64,000 nucleotides of DNA from contig NZ_CALBWS010000007.1 of assembly GCF_937468385.1 (NCBI RefSeq), positions 62,001-126,000 on the forward strand. The letters are read 5' to 3'. Below, one piece after another: positions 10,186 to 19,408 of this stretch (its first letter is position 1; the number at the start of each line of letters is the position of its first letter). The stretch comes from Neobacillus rhizosphaerae. GTDB lineage: Bacteria; Bacillota; Bacilli; Bacillales; Cytobacillaceae. A program made the translations under genes and the position numbers. The notes under the pieces are model-generated. The model made no database searches, was not told where the DNA came from, and worked only from the letters and a program-made list of their open reading frames with translations.

Positions 10186-10986
10186 TTAGACTAGATTCTT
10201 TTTGGGATTTGTGCCACAAATATTTTCTCCATCCTGACACCTTCCATCCATGGCTAAATGTGTACATGGGCAAGTTTTGCAGCGCTTGCCTGCTGGTAAC
10301 TGATAAGAAAAGCAACAAGTTTTTCTTACTCTTAACTCCGCATCCCTTTCTTTTACATACGTCTTTTCACCGTAGTATTTTTGCAATGGATTCTCGTTGT
10401 AACGGCCAAATACTTGTCCCTCTGCTTCAAAAATTAAATAATGAAAGTCACTAGCAACGTTATCATTTTCGATATCATTTAATTCAGTTTCATACAGCCA
10501 GAATAAATATACAGAGATATTTTCCCATAGGATTAACCTTGAAATACCGACTGTTTTTTCTAGCTTTGTGATTATCGGATAAATGTTATTGGCAAAAAGG
10601 TCGTTGAAAACACTTTTCCGCCATTCAGGTCGATCCTCCCCATCCCAGTCCACTACAGTTAAATCCGTTAGAGAAATGGCAGGGAGCCAATTCTTTCCTT
10701 GTTCAGCGGGTTCCATTTTTACATTATCTAACGATAGATTGATTTTTTTATTCCAAACGGTCAGCGCATAAAGGGACATCACCGCGAAAAAGGCATACCT
10801 TTTAATAAGCATCGAAGCCGCTATCTTTTCAGAAGGAGCACCGATTGCTAGAGCTAAATCTTTAAGGAAGCCATTAAGGGATGATTCATCTAATAGCTCA
10901 GCGGCACTAAATGAATGTTCCAAACGGCTATTGAACCGATATTTTTTCAATTGAAGGAGCTCTTGATCCGTCATCTTGTTAGCCAT
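10186..10986 (-). CDS. FhuF-like ferric siderophore reductase
   Basis: A 266-residue IucA/FhuF-type protein. The C-terminus carries the 2Fe-2S cysteine set: CC in RKTCCFSY, then C-x2-C in KRCKTCPCT about ten residues later. FhuF-type proteins reduce ferric siderophores in the cytoplasm to free the iron. The start codon overlaps the end of the ATPase gene by 8 bases, so translation is probably coupled. It is last in the Fur-controlled operon. Two further cysteines (DGRCQDG, ENICGT) follow and are unusual extras. Confidence 0.82.
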   Translation of the reverse strand: MANKMTDQELLQLKKYRFNSRLEHSFSAAELLDESSLNGFLKDLALAIGAPSEKIAASMLIKRYAFFAVMSLYALTVWNKKINLSLDNVKMEPAEQGKNWLPAISLTDLTVVDWDGEDRPEWRKSVFNDLFANNIYPIITKLEKTVGISRLILWENISVYLFWLYETELNDIENDNVASDFHYLIFEAEGQVFGRYNENPLQKYYGEKTYVKERDAELRVRKTCCFSYQLPAGKRCKTCPCTHLAMDGRCQDGENICGTNPKKNLV

Positions 10987-11800
10987 TCATCGCTACTGCC
11001 TTATCTAAAATACATCTGCCCTTTCCATATGGAATGCACAGTGGTGTCCCAAATAAAGGATCCATTGTTACCTCACAATCCATGCCAAATACATTTTTGA
11101 CGAGGCTGCAGTTGATGACGTGCTCAGGTTTTCCTTGGGCATACACCTTCTGGTCTTTTATCGCAACCACATTATGAGCATAGCGGCAGGCAAGGTTGAG
11201 ATCGTGGAGCACCATGACAACCGTCCTCTTCTTTTTTTCATTTAATTCAAAGAGCAAATCGAGAATTTCAATTTGATGGGTCATATCTAAATAAGTGGTT
11301 GGCTCATCGAGCAGAATTATTTCAGTATCCTGTGCCAAGGTCATCGCAATCCAGGCACGCTGTCTTTGTCCTCCTGAAAGGGAATCAACTGTTCTTTCTT
11401 TTAATTCCTCCAACCGAGTTGCCTTAAGGGCATCATTGACCTTTTCCTCATCTTCCTCTGACCATTGCTTTAACCATGATTGGTGAGGATACCGTCCTTG
11501 TTTGACAAGCTGGAGGACGGTTAAACCTTCTGGTGCAGTTGGTGACTGCGGCAAAATCGCCATCTTTTTTGCGATTTCCTTTGTCGAAAGCTTGGCAATC
11601 GCTTTTCCTTCAAGCAAAATGGCCCCGGACTTTGGCTTCATGAGACGGGCGATCGAACGAAGAAGCGTTGATTTTCCGCAACCATTTCCACCAATAAAAA
11701 CGCTAATCTCACCTTTTGGAATTTTCAAATCTAACTCATTTATTATGAGCGTTTCCCCATAGGAAAGGGATAAATTCTTCGTTTCAATCGCATTCATCAT
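10979..11800 (-). CDS. Siderophore ABC transporter ATPase (FecE/YusV type)
   Basis: A 273-residue ABC ATPase. It shows Walker A GGNGCGKSTLL, signature LSGGQRQRAWIAMTLAQ, Walker B EIILLDEPTTYLD and switch HDLNLACRYA, the FecE/FhuC pattern. AGGAG lies 8 bases before the ATG. It energises the two FecCD permeases encoded just upstream. B. subtilis YusV has the same role for schizokinen-type systems; the exact substrate here is unknown. Confidence 0.92.
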   Translation of the reverse strand: MMNAIETKNLSLSYGETLIINELDLKIPKGEISVFIGGNGCGKSTLLRSIARLMKPKSGAILLEGKAIAKLSTKEIAKKMAILPQSPTAPEGLTVLQLVKQGRYPHQSWLKQWSEEDEEKVNDALKATRLEELKERTVDSLSGGQRQRAWIAMTLAQDTEIILLDEPTTYLDMTHQIEILDLLFELNEKKKRTVVMVLHDLNLACRYAHNVVAIKDQKVYAQGKPEHVINCSLVKNVFGMDCEVTMDPLFGTPLCIPYGKGRCILDKAVAMNG

Positions 11801-11816
11801 CTTGCCAGCTCCTTTT

Positions 11817-11878
11817 CTTGTCTAGCTCCAGCAACCAGCGACTAGATTACTTCGCGCAAAGGAAGCTTCCGCTTTTCT
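11817..11878 (-). repeat. Dispersed intergenic repeat, family 1, medium copy (siderophore operon)
   Basis: On the minus strand it begins in the permease stop codon as TAGAAAAGCGGAAGC and ends TTGCTGGAGCTAGACAAGA. It is co-oriented with the operon and lies directly before the ATPase ribosome binding site. Confidence 0.75.
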
Positions 11879-12932
11879 ATGCATTTCTCGTTTTGAAAAG
11901 TAAGTAAATAAAGTATGGTGCACCGATTCCGGCAGTAAATACTCCGGCAGGTACTTCTAACGGTGAAAACATCGTCCTACCAATTAAATCAGCAACCATG
12001 ACCAGGATTCCTCCAAGTAAGGCCGATGTAGGAAGAAGTGCTCCAAACGAGGAGCCAACTAACCTTCTCGCCATATGCGGGGCCATTAATCCTACGAAAC
12101 CTATCCCCCCTGCAAAAGCGACCGAGCTTCCAATCAAGGCGGTACTGATCATTAATAAAAGAAACCGTTGTTTTTGGACCTTGCTGCCTAAACCAGTGGC
12201 AACCTCATCGCCGAGCTCTTGAATATTAATCGTTCTTGCCGCAATTAAGGCAAGAATTAGGAAAATGACGGTCCACGGCACCAATGTCGCAACGTTTTTC
12301 CAATTAGAGCCGTACACGGTCCCAGTAATCCAAATATTTGCCTGACTCGCCTGATAAATCGGCCCCATAATCATCATTAAGGTCGTTAAGGCTTGCATCA
12401 ACGTTGAAATGCCAATTCCGATTAAAACGAGCCTTATCGGAGACACACCATTTTTCCAAGCAAGGAAATAAACTAAAAAGGCGACAACACCAGCCCCTAC
12501 AAAAGCGGCTAATGGTAACCATCCAATGCTGACGGTTAAGGCATTATTTTTATCACTAAATAAAGCTAAAAAAGCAACAACAGCAACCGCTGCACCCCCG
12601 GTAATCCCGAGGACATCGGGTGAGGCGAGCGGATTGCGAATCATCCCCTGTAGTATCCCACCAGCTACGGCTAAAGAAATCCCGACCATTAAGGCGACAA
12701 TGATTCTTGGCAATCGAAACGATTTTATAATGAGTGATTCCATTTCCGGACCGCCGCCGAAAAACACCTTTATAACAGTAAAAGGGTTAATTTTCATTTC
12801 TCCAATCCCTGTGCTAACCACAAAAACGATAAATGTAATGAGGAGAAGAATGGTAAAAATAATTGTTGCTTTTCGATCGATTAAAAAGGACATTTTACCA
12901 TTAAAAAGACGGACATTTTTATAATTATTCAT
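11877..12932 (-). CDS. FecCD-family siderophore permease
   Basis: A 351-residue polytopic permease with about nine hydrophobic segments. Family motifs are SFRLPRIIVALMVGISLAVAGG, IRNPLASPDVLGITGGAA, FVGLMAPHMARRLVG and LEVPAGVFTAGIGAPYFIYLL. Its start overlaps the previous permease gene by 4 bases (ATGA), so the two are coupled and likely form a heterodimer. The hydrophilic N-terminus (about 15 residues) is slightly longer than in the partner. The substrate is inferred as an iron-siderophore from the Fur sites. Confidence 0.93.
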   Translation of the reverse strand: MNNYKNVRLFNGKMSFLIDRKATIIFTILLLITFIVFVVSTGIGEMKINPFTVIKVFFGGGPEMESLIIKSFRLPRIIVALMVGISLAVAGGILQGMIRNPLASPDVLGITGGAAVAVVAFLALFSDKNNALTVSIGWLPLAAFVGAGVVAFLVYFLAWKNGVSPIRLVLIGIGISTLMQALTTLMMIMGPIYQASQANIWITGTVYGSNWKNVATLVPWTVIFLILALIAARTINIQELGDEVATGLGSKVQKQRFLLLMISTALIGSSVAFAGGIGFVGLMAPHMARRLVGSSFGALLPTSALLGGILVMVADLIGRTMFSPLEVPAGVFTAGIGAPYFIYLLFKTRNA

Positions 12933-13933
12933 CTTCCATTGAACCCCCTTCTTGCAATGTAGATAAAGAATGGAGTGCCAATGATGGCCGTCATGACCCC
13001 GACAGGTACCTCTGATGGCATTAAAATATATCTTGCACCGATATCTGCAGCAAGGAGCAGGATTGCACCTAACACACCGGATAACGGAATGACCCAGCGA
13101 TGATCAATCCCAATGATTGATCTCGTAATGTGGGGGACAACGATGCCAACAAAGCCAATCGGCCCGGCCACTGCTACAGAACCGCCAGCTAATAAAATCA
13201 CAAGTACGCCGACAGTGATTTTTACTAGTCCAGTGTTTAAGCCAAGTCCTTTTGCTACATCCTCCCCCATGGAAAGGATATTCATTTTTCCCGCGATAAG
13301 AATGGAGCCAATCCAGCCTATACCTATGTAAGGTAAAACATTTTGCAGTGTCTCCAATTTTCGTCCTTGGACAGACCCTGCGAGCCAAAACAAAACCTGC
13401 TCTAGTGCCGCTTCATTTACAACAAGTAATCCTTGGGTAAAAGAAGAAAACATCGCCGCCATGGCTGCACCAGCTAATGTCAGCTTCATCGGGGTTAACC
13501 CTTCTCTTCCAAAAGAGCCGATGGCATAAACACTGATAGCCGCTACTGCTGCCCCTAAGAAGGCCAGACCATTGAAGGCTTGCAAATCATTCACCGAAAA
13601 TAAGGTAATTGCCGCAACCACCGCAAAACCCGCTCCGGCATTAATTCCAAAGATTCCAGGCGATGCCAGTGGGTTTTTCGTTAATGTTTGCATAAGAGCT
13701 CCAGCTATTGCTAGGCTTGCTCCAACTGCTGAAGCGATTAACGCTCTTGGTAATCTAACAGTTTGGATAATAATATGTTCGTTTGAGCCATTATTATTTG
13801 TAAAGGAATCGATAGCAGTTCGCCAACTTGTGTTGGTGTAGCCATAAATAACACTGGCACACATAAGCAGCACCATTAGCAAAATGGCAGCGACCAATCC
13901 TACCCATTTTGATTGTGTATTTTTTAAAAGCAT
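12929..13933 (-). CDS. FecCD-family siderophore permease
   Basis: A 334-residue permease and the first gene of the minus-strand uptake operon. Motifs are TVRLPRALIASAVGASLAIAG, TKNPLASPGIFGINAGAG, FVGIVVPHITRSIIG and SEVPVGVMTAIIGTPFFIYI. It pairs with the next permease, using the ATPase and the lipoprotein encoded divergently. It starts about 50 bases from a Fur box and should be iron-repressed. Confidence 0.93.
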   Translation of the reverse strand: MLLKNTQSKWVGLVAAILLMVLLMCASVIYGYTNTSWRTAIDSFTNNNGSNEHIIIQTVRLPRALIASAVGASLAIAGALMQTLTKNPLASPGIFGINAGAGFAVVAAITLFSVNDLQAFNGLAFLGAAVAAISVYAIGSFGREGLTPMKLTLAGAAMAAMFSSFTQGLLVVNEAALEQVLFWLAGSVQGRKLETLQNVLPYIGIGWIGSILIAGKMNILSMGEDVAKGLGLNTGLVKITVGVLVILLAGGSVAVAGPIGFVGIVVPHITRSIIGIDHRWVIPLSGVLGAILLLAADIGARYILMPSEVPVGVMTAIIGTPFFIYIARRGFNGR

Positions 13934-13989
13934 CTTATGGAACCTTTCTAACTTCTTTATAGTAGTATTAATTTCAGTCTATCTCTAAT

Positions 13990-14008
13990 TGATAATGATT
14001 GTCAATGA
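13990..14008. promoter_or_regulatory. Fur box, permease side
   Basis: TGATAATGATTGTCAATGA closely matches the Fur core TGATAATNATTATCA. It lies about 57 bases upstream of the first permease gene. Confidence 0.85.
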
Positions 14009-14057
14009 ATATGAGAGTCATTTTCAATTACATTAGAATGCTGTTCACATTTTTGTA

Positions 14058-14094
14058 AATGATTATGAAAATCATTTTCAATTAACAGTTGACA
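14058..14094 (+). promoter_or_regulatory. Fur-like box and -35 element in the divergent iron promoter
   Basis: AAATGATTATGAAAATCATT (14058-14077) resembles a Fur site. TTGACA (14089-14094) follows, with TATGAT at 14113-14118 after 18 bases; together they form the likely promoter of the binding-protein gene. Confidence 0.75.
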
Positions 14095-14128
14095 TCCTCC
14101 CTTCATTCATTTTATGATAAGACTGTCA

Positions 14129-14147
14129 TTGAAAATGATTATCATTT
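14129..14147. promoter_or_regulatory. Fur box, binding-protein side
   Basis: TTGAAAATGATTATCATTT overlaps the predicted transcription start downstream of TATGAT and ends 27 bases before the ATG, a classic position for iron repression. Confidence 0.88.
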
Positions 14148-14174
14148 GCAACCATTAAGGAGGATACATACTAC

Positions 14175-15143
14175 ATGAAAGCTATAAAAACATTCCTATC
14201 CCTTTTCTCTGTCATGGCAATTATATTATTGGCTGCTTGCGGTGGAGCTGAAGAGAAGACAACAGAAAAGAAAAATGATCCAAAAACAACGGATGAAAAA
14301 ACATACACAGTTGAACACGCAATGGGCACCACTAAGATTAAAGGAACCCCAAAAAGGGTTGTTATCTTAACAAACGAAGGAACTGAAGCCCTTCTAGCGA
14401 TGGGCGTAACTCCTGTTGGTGCCGTTCAATCATTCACTGGAAACCCATGGTATGATCACATTGCTGATAAAATGAAGGACGTAAAAGTAGTCGGTGTCGA
14501 AAGTGAAGTAAACGTGGAAGCCATTGCTGCACTAAAGCCAGATCTCATTATTGGCAATAAAATGCGTCAAGAAAAAATTTATGACCAATTAAGTGCAATT
14601 GCTCCGACAGTGTTTGCGGAAACACTTCGTGGTGACTGGAAAGAGAACTTCAAATTATATGCAAAAGCCCTTAATAAAGAAGAAAAAGGTAATGAAGTAT
14701 TACAAACCTATGAATCTCGCATTGCTAACATCAAAGAAAAACTTGGCGACAAAAAAAATATGAAGGTTTCTATGGTTCGTTTTATGGCTGGAGAGGTTCG
14801 TATCTATCATAAGGATACTTTCTCAGGAGTCATTTTAAATGATCTTGGCTTCGCTCGTCCAGAAAGTCAAAATGTGGATGATTTTGCAGAAAGAAACGTT
14901 ACGAAAGAACGGATTCCTGCCATGGATGGTGATATCCTCTTCTATTTCACATACGAAACTGGGGATGGAAAAAGTTCTGAATTGGAAAAGGAATGGATTG
15001 CAGACCCTCTATTCAAGAACCTGGAAGTAGCTAAGAAAGGTGAAGTCCACAAGGTTAATGATACAATTTGGAATACAGCTGGTGGCGTGCTTGCAGCCAA
15101 CCTCATGCTGGATGATATTGAAAAAATCTTTTTGAAAAAATAA
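14175..15143 (+). CDS. Iron-siderophore substrate-binding lipoprotein
   Basis: A 322-residue cluster-III (FecB/FhuD) binding protein. The signal peptide MKAIKTFLSLFSVMAIILLA ends in a lipobox with Cys22 (LLAACG). The mature fold shows GTPKRVVILTNEGTEALLAMGVTPVG, PDLIIGNKMRQ and, near the end, VNDTIWNTAGGVLAANLMLDD. AAGGAGG precedes the ATG. Flanking Fur boxes and the divergent permease operon define the system. It resembles the YfiY type, so a hydroxamate siderophore is a guess. Confidence 0.92.
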   Translation: MKAIKTFLSLFSVMAIILLAACGGAEEKTTEKKNDPKTTDEKTYTVEHAMGTTKIKGTPKRVVILTNEGTEALLAMGVTPVGAVQSFTGNPWYDHIADKMKDVKVVGVESEVNVEAIAALKPDLIIGNKMRQEKIYDQLSAIAPTVFAETLRGDWKENFKLYAKALNKEEKGNEVLQTYESRIANIKEKLGDKKNMKVSMVRFMAGEVRIYHKDTFSGVILNDLGFARPESQNVDDFAERNVTKERIPAMDGDILFYFTYETGDGKSSELEKEWIADPLFKNLEVAKKGEVHKVNDTIWNTAGGVLAANLMLDDIEKIFLKK

Positions 15144-15156
15144 GAATAGAGTTGTG

Positions 15157-15190
15157 GGACCGCCTTTACTTGTTGGGCGGTCCTTGTTGT
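15157..15190 (+). terminator. Intrinsic terminator after the binding-protein gene
   Basis: GGACCGCC pairs with GGCGGTCC and is followed by TTGTTGTT, 14 bases past the stop codon. Confidence 0.85.
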
Positions 15191-15254
15191 TAGTTTGGCC
15201 AGTTTTTATTTATCGGGTGAATTTATAAAGGGGATTGAGCTTAATTCAGCTGGG

Positions 15255-15341
15255 ATTCCGCCGATTTGAGCTGGAATTCCGCCAAACCGACATTTTATTC
15301 CGCCGATTTTCGATTCCGCCAACTTCCTCAACATTTCCGCC
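15255..15341. repeat. Degenerate 21-bp periodic array with ATTCCGCC core
   Basis: ATTCCGCC occurs at 15255, 15276, 15297 and 15313, and TTTCCGCC at 15334. The steps are 21, 21, 16 and 21 bases. The array lies between the terminators of two convergent genes and has no coding potential. Confidence 0.8.
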
Positions 15342-15361
15342 AAAACCCTTTTCCAACCAAT

Positions 15362-15393
15362 AAAAAAAGAGCAAGCCTGAGCCGCTCTTTTTG
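15362..15393. terminator. Intrinsic terminator, rodA end
   Basis: AGAGC and GCTCT arms flank a GC-rich loop, with A/T runs on both sides, just downstream of the rodA stop codon on the minus strand. Confidence 0.7.
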
Positions 15394-15398
15394 TAAAT

Positions 15399-16568
15399 TT
15401 ATGCCGTTGTCGAAAACATATATTTTTTATAATGGTAGCGGATTGAAAAAATCAGGCCAAGCGCCATCATATTCCCCATTAATGCACTTCCGCCGTAGCT
15501 GATAAATGGCAGCGGAATACCGGTTATCGGCAAGACGCCAATCGTCATCCCGATATTTTGAAAAACGTGGAAGGTAATCATACTGATGACACCGACACAT
15601 ATATAGGTGTAAAAATTATTCTTTGTTTCCATTCCAACCTTTGTAATATGGTAAATCAGCAAGAAAAACAAACTGATTAACACACTGGCTCCAATAAAAC
15701 CATATTCCTCGCCAACAACACTAAAAATAAAATCCGTTTGACTTTCAGGCAAATAGACTTCGCGGTTTCCAAGTCCTTTTCCGCTTGTCTGTCCTGAGCC
15801 GATCGCTAGCATAGATTTTGTCAGCTGATAGCCGGTCGAACTTTGATAATTATAAGGATCAAGCCATGAATATATCCGGCCGAATTGATATTGCTGCACC
15901 CCGAGATACTTTTCAAGAACGGCTGGATTCCATAAAACAAAATAAAAAATCGTACCAACAAGAACAATACCAACTGAAAAAATGGGCACAAGTAATTTCC
16001 AGGTAATACCCGAAATAAAGATCATCCCTAATAAAATGGCTAAAAAGACAAGCCCTGTTCCCAAGTCCTCCTTGATGATGAGCAATAACGGAAGCATTGT
16101 TACCATTCCCATCTTAATTAACAGCCATAAGTCAGATTGAATCGTTTTTACGACATTTTTAAGATGATGATTTTCTATGACCCATGCCAGGGCTAATATC
16201 ATGAATACTTTGACAAACTCGGATGGCTGGATAGTACCTATCCCACGTATTTGAAACCAGTTTTTTGAGCCATTAATTCTTGGAGCAATCGATTCCGGTG
16301 CAAGGATTAAGAGGATAAGAAGAACAATCCCAAACCCATACGCATACCAGGTAAGCTTTCGTAACTGATCAGAATCTAAGGTCATAACAACGCCAATGAT
16401 TATGCAGCCGACGACATACCATGCAATTTGCATAACTAAAAAGTTTCTATCGTATTGCCCGCTTGATTGCGCACTATAAATTGCTGCACAGCTGGCCAAA
16501 AACAAAAGTAATAGTATAAGAACAAGACTATAATCCAGTTTAGAAGTTGTGTTTTTATTTGAAGTCAA
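15399..16568 (-). CDS. rodA: SEDS glycosyltransferase, rod-shape protein RodA
   Basis: A 389-residue SEDS protein with about ten membrane helices that polymerises lipid II for side-wall peptidoglycan with a class B PBP. Motifs are GSKNWFQIRGIGTIQPSEFVK, KEDLGTGLVFLAI, VYLPESQTDFIFSVVGEE (catalytic Asp279 by family alignment) and GIPLPFISYGGSALMG near the C-terminus. It is RodA rather than FtsW or SpoVE by this motif spelling and the absence of division genes nearby. It is monocistronic, convergent with the siderophore gene. Confidence 0.88.
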   Translation of the reverse strand: MTSNKNTTSKLDYSLVLILLLLFLASCAAIYSAQSSGQYDRNFLVMQIAWYVVGCIIIGVVMTLDSDQLRKLTWYAYGFGIVLLILLILAPESIAPRINGSKNWFQIRGIGTIQPSEFVKVFMILALAWVIENHHLKNVVKTIQSDLWLLIKMGMVTMLPLLLIIKEDLGTGLVFLAILLGMIFISGITWKLLVPIFSVGIVLVGTIFYFVLWNPAVLEKYLGVQQYQFGRIYSWLDPYNYQSSTGYQLTKSMLAIGSGQTSGKGLGNREVYLPESQTDFIFSVVGEEYGFIGASVLISLFFLLIYHITKVGMETKNNFYTYICVGVISMITFHVFQNIGMTIGVLPITGIPLPFISYGGSALMGNMMALGLIFSIRYHYKKYMFSTTA

Positions 16569-16687
16569 TTTTGAGTCTCCACCTTAAAAAAGAACTAGTA
16601 CATTCATTCATTATATTTTTAATTAGGATAAATCACAACTTCTAAACTGTGAATGGTTTTATTTACAAACACTGAAGTGAATTTTTT

Positions 16688-17449
16688 TCAGCTAAAATAA
16701 ATTCGCTTCACTTCACTAGCCATCCAATCCAAGTTATTCGGCACCTGTGGAAGACCGTATCCAATATATAACGGGGTCGTCACAAACCGCGGGACGACTT
16801 TTGCGTAAATCTTCCTATTAAAATGATGAAAAAATACATTATAACTTGTAGCCTTGAATGGAAAATGATTCAGGATATAATGAACAGCTGTTTGCAGATA
16901 CTCCGAAAACAGTTCCTGATAACTTGAATCTCCCATCTCGATATTAAACTCATAAAAACCAACACGAGGCTTAGTCGAAAGTGTAAATCGGGCCTCTGTC
17001 GACTCGTCGATTACCATTCCTTCAAACATTTCTTGGCTTACCTTTTCTTTATAATCAATATCATGTAAGCCAATAATCTGCATGTGCGGATGGGCAAGCG
17101 TCCCACCTGACAACGGACCATGATTTTTGAAAAAAATCACCGATTGATAATCACCGGTTTCCTCCATATCAAGCCAATGCTTAATCCCGAACCTGATTAA
17201 TTTATGTAAATGTGCTTTCGTGTAAGTCGATAATTCAGCATGGCAATCATCCGTTTCTATTAAAACCGTTTGATAGGCATTCTCCAAAACTGGATATTTA
17301 TTTTTCAAAAGAATAATTGAGCCATCCACTGCGATGAGGTCGGTAAGCTGTTCCCTAAAACAAAAAGGGCAGGCTTGGTCCTTGTTGTGAATATTTTCTG
17401 GCTTCTTGACACCAATGGAAGTATTAAAATGTAGATATTTATTTTCCAA
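16688..17449 (-). CDS. HIT/GalT-like DUF4931 protein
   Basis: A 253-residue protein related to galactose-1-phosphate uridylyltransferases. An N-terminal CPFC zinc knuckle and the HPHMQIIG triad motif (with SVIFFKNHGPLSGGTLAHPHMQ before it) place it in the HIT superfamily. The start is TTG 17449, with AGAGGGGG 7 bases upstream; an ATG 45 bases further up lacks a ribosome site. There are no Leloir pathway genes nearby, so a nucleotide-sugar role is not supported by context and the substrate is unknown. Confidence 0.75.
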   Translation of the reverse strand: MENKYLHFNTSIGVKKPENIHNKDQACPFCFREQLTDLIAVDGSIILLKNKYPVLENAYQTVLIETDDCHAELSTYTKAHLHKLIRFGIKHWLDMEETGDYQSVIFFKNHGPLSGGTLAHPHMQIIGLHDIDYKEKVSQEMFEGMVIDESTEARFTLSTKPRVGFYEFNIEMGDSSYQELFSEYLQTAVHYILNHFPFKATSYNVFFHHFNRKIYAKVVPRFVTTPLYIGYGLPQVPNNLDWMASEVKRIYFS

Positions 17450-17816
17450 ACTAGTTCCCCCTCTCAAAACTGATACGGCGTTCCACGCCACCATATACTA
17501 TGGAAAATGATTCAGAGAACGATCCCTGCCCATAAAGGCGGTGTGCACTTATTCAAAGTAAAAAAATGTATATTTTTCACTCAAATTCAATATAATGATT
17601 CATTTTTGCGGCGCTCCGCCCCTTTTCAATATATACTATATTTCTATTTTATGGGAGATCACAGAGCTTTTGCACTTATTTTGTTTTGTTACTGATATTT
17701 TCATTGACCATTCTGGTAAATTAATCCTAAAATAAAGAATAATTTCATGATAACGGTAATTTTGGCATATGTTTAATGTACAGGCTTGTGAGTAATTTAG
17801 GAATGAGAGGGAAACT
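17450..17816. other. Intergenic region holding a family 2 repeat
   Basis: There is no convincing gene. It contains copy A of repeat family 2 (17532-17625) and the uppP promoter region. AATGAGAGGGAAA before 17817 gives the uppP ribosome site. Confidence 0.7.
17532..17625 (-). repeat. Dispersed repeat family 2, copy A
   Basis: On the minus strand it opens with GGGGCGGAGCGCCGCAA and closes about 90 bases later with CACACCGCCTTTATG. Copy B at 23066-23170 has the same ends in the opposite chromosomal orientation and a partly conserved middle. Confidence 0.75.
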
Positions 17817-18599
17817 ATGTTAACAAAATTAGAAGCACTTATTCTCGGTATTATTCAAGGGTTAACGGAATTTTTGCCAATCTCAAGTACAGGACATCTT
17901 TTTTTAGGAAGAAACTTATTTGGCCTTCAGGAAGCAGGGCTTTTGCTAGATACAATGCTTCATGTCGGCACATTGTTGGCTGTCCTTGTTTTTTATAAGG
18001 ATGAATTTATTAAAATTATCAAAAATCCATTTAGTAAATTAACCTTATTATTAATCGTCGGGACGATCCCTGCGGTCATTTTTGGACTGGCTTTTAAAGA
18101 TTATATTGAAGAAATTTCGAAGACGGGGGTTACGATTGGCTGGGAGTTTTTAATTACAGGGTTATTCCTCTGGCTCGCCGATTCCGTGAAAAATGGCTTT
18201 AAGAAAATGGACGATATTAGCTATAAGGATGCATTGATCATCGGTACGTTTCAAGCGGTGGCAATTATGCCAGCGATTTCTCGTTCTGGGATGACAATCG
18301 TAGCTGCCCTATGGCGAAAATTAGACCGAGAAACGGCTGCCTACTTTTCATTTCTGTTATCCACACCAGCAATTGCGGGAGCGATTGTTCTGCAAACGAA
18401 GGATTTATTGGGGGGAGCTGGAGAAGAAATATCCTTATCTGCCTTACTTGTTGGAATCGTCTCGTCAGCCATTTTTGGCTATATTGCGGTGAAGTGGATG
18501 ATTGGTTACTTAAGAAAGCATTCATTAAAACCATTTGCGATTTATGTGTGGGCATTAGGATTACTCGTATTGTTTTTCCAATTTACAGGTAAATTTTAG
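17817..18599 (+). CDS. uppP: Undecaprenyl-diphosphate phosphatase
   Basis: Membrane phosphatase of the BacA/UppP family that recycles undecaprenyl pyrophosphate for cell-wall synthesis; overexpression gives bacitracin resistance. Its 260 residues have about eight helices. Motif 1 is ALILGIIQGLTEFLPISSTGHL (catalytic glutamate and SSTGH), and motif 2 is MPAISRSGMTI. It is monocistronic. A second, unrelated enzyme for the same reaction (BcrC type) is at 58415-59020. Confidence 0.96.
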   Translation: MLTKLEALILGIIQGLTEFLPISSTGHLFLGRNLFGLQEAGLLLDTMLHVGTLLAVLVFYKDEFIKIIKNPFSKLTLLLIVGTIPAVIFGLAFKDYIEEISKTGVTIGWEFLITGLFLWLADSVKNGFKKMDDISYKDALIIGTFQAVAIMPAISRSGMTIVAALWRKLDRETAAYFSFLLSTPAIAGAIVLQTKDLLGGAGEEISLSALLVGIVSSAIFGYIAVKWMIGYLRKHSLKPFAIYVWALGLLVLFFQFTGKF

Positions 18600-18710
18600 C
18601 GAGTACTGTTATGGGAAAACTGAAATGCAATTAAGAGTGCGCTTTTTGCAAATCAATTACTCTAATTCGCAACTAAAATGATTTTTCGCAAATAGGAGTA
18701 GTATTTAGAT

Positions 18711-18741
18711 GAAAAAAGCGACCCGAGAGATCGAGTCGCTT
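18711..18741 (-). terminator. Intrinsic terminator after azoreductase
   Basis: On the minus strand AAGCGAC and GTCGCTT pair and run into TTTTTC, a few bases past the stop codon. Confidence 0.85.
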
Positions 18742-18745
18742 TATA

Positions 18746-19408
18746 TTATGCAGTAACAATTTCTTTCGCCATTTCTCTTGCTGCTTCTGCTGCTTTTTCT
18801 TTCGCCTTTTCCATGATTTCTGGCACCATTTTTGGAAAATGATCCATTCCTTCGGCAAAAACAGTATCCAAAAGGTCAAAGCCAAGAAACTCAAGTGCTT
18901 TTCTTAAATAACGATCACCGGATTCGAATTCAACCATTGGACCAGTGGAATAAATGCCGCCACGTGTTTGAATATGGATGGCCTTCCTGCCGGTAAGAAG
19001 TCCTTTTGGACCACTTTCTGTGTTCGTAAAGGTCTTTTCGGCAATAAATAGGCAATCCATAAAGGATTTTAAAATAGCTGGTGCTCCAAGATTCCATATT
19101 GGTGTGACAAATACATAGTAATCAGCAGCGATAAAGCGGTCAGCTAGCGCATGCATTTTTTCAAGCTTTGTTCGCTCTGCTTCAGAAAGCTGCTCTTTTG
19201 TATAACCCATAAAGGATAATTTTGCCCGAGCGTATAATAGGTCCATATCGATTTCCGGGATATCCATATCATATAAGTGCATGTGCTCAATTTCAACATC
19301 CGGTTGTTCTTTTTTGAACTCTTCTAAAAATACTTCCCCGATCTGCATTCCTCTTGAAAGTTTCTTATCAGGTTTTGGATTGACCGTTATATAAATAAGC
19401 TTTGACAT
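18746..19408 (-). CDS. azoR: FMN-dependent NADH azoreductase
   Basis: A 220-residue flavodoxin-fold quinone/azo reductase that reduces quinones and azo dyes by two-electron transfer with FMN. Motifs are YITVNPKPDKKLSRGMQIGE (FMN phosphate loop), VFVTPIWNLGAPAILKSFMDCLF and IHIQTRGGIYSTGP. The start at 19408 is preferred over the ATG two codons upstream by spacing to AAGGGA. The C-terminal tail is alanine- and glutamate-rich and probably helical. It is monocistronic. Confidence 0.93.
   Translation of the reverse strand: MSKLIYITVNPKPDKKLSRGMQIGEVFLEEFKKEQPDVEIEHMHLYDMDIPEIDMDLLYARAKLSFMGYTKEQLSEAERTKLEKMHALADRFIAADYYVFVTPIWNLGAPAILKSFMDCLFIAEKTFTNTESGPKGLLTGRKAIHIQTRGGIYSTGPMVEFESGDRYLRKALEFLGFDLLDTVFAEGMDHFPKMVPEIMEKAKEKAAEAAREMAKEIVTA

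Noticed and set aside
15255..15341. CRISPR-like array
   Set aside because: Repeat cores are 8 bases with 8-13-base spacers, and there are no cas genes. It is kept as a periodic array instead.
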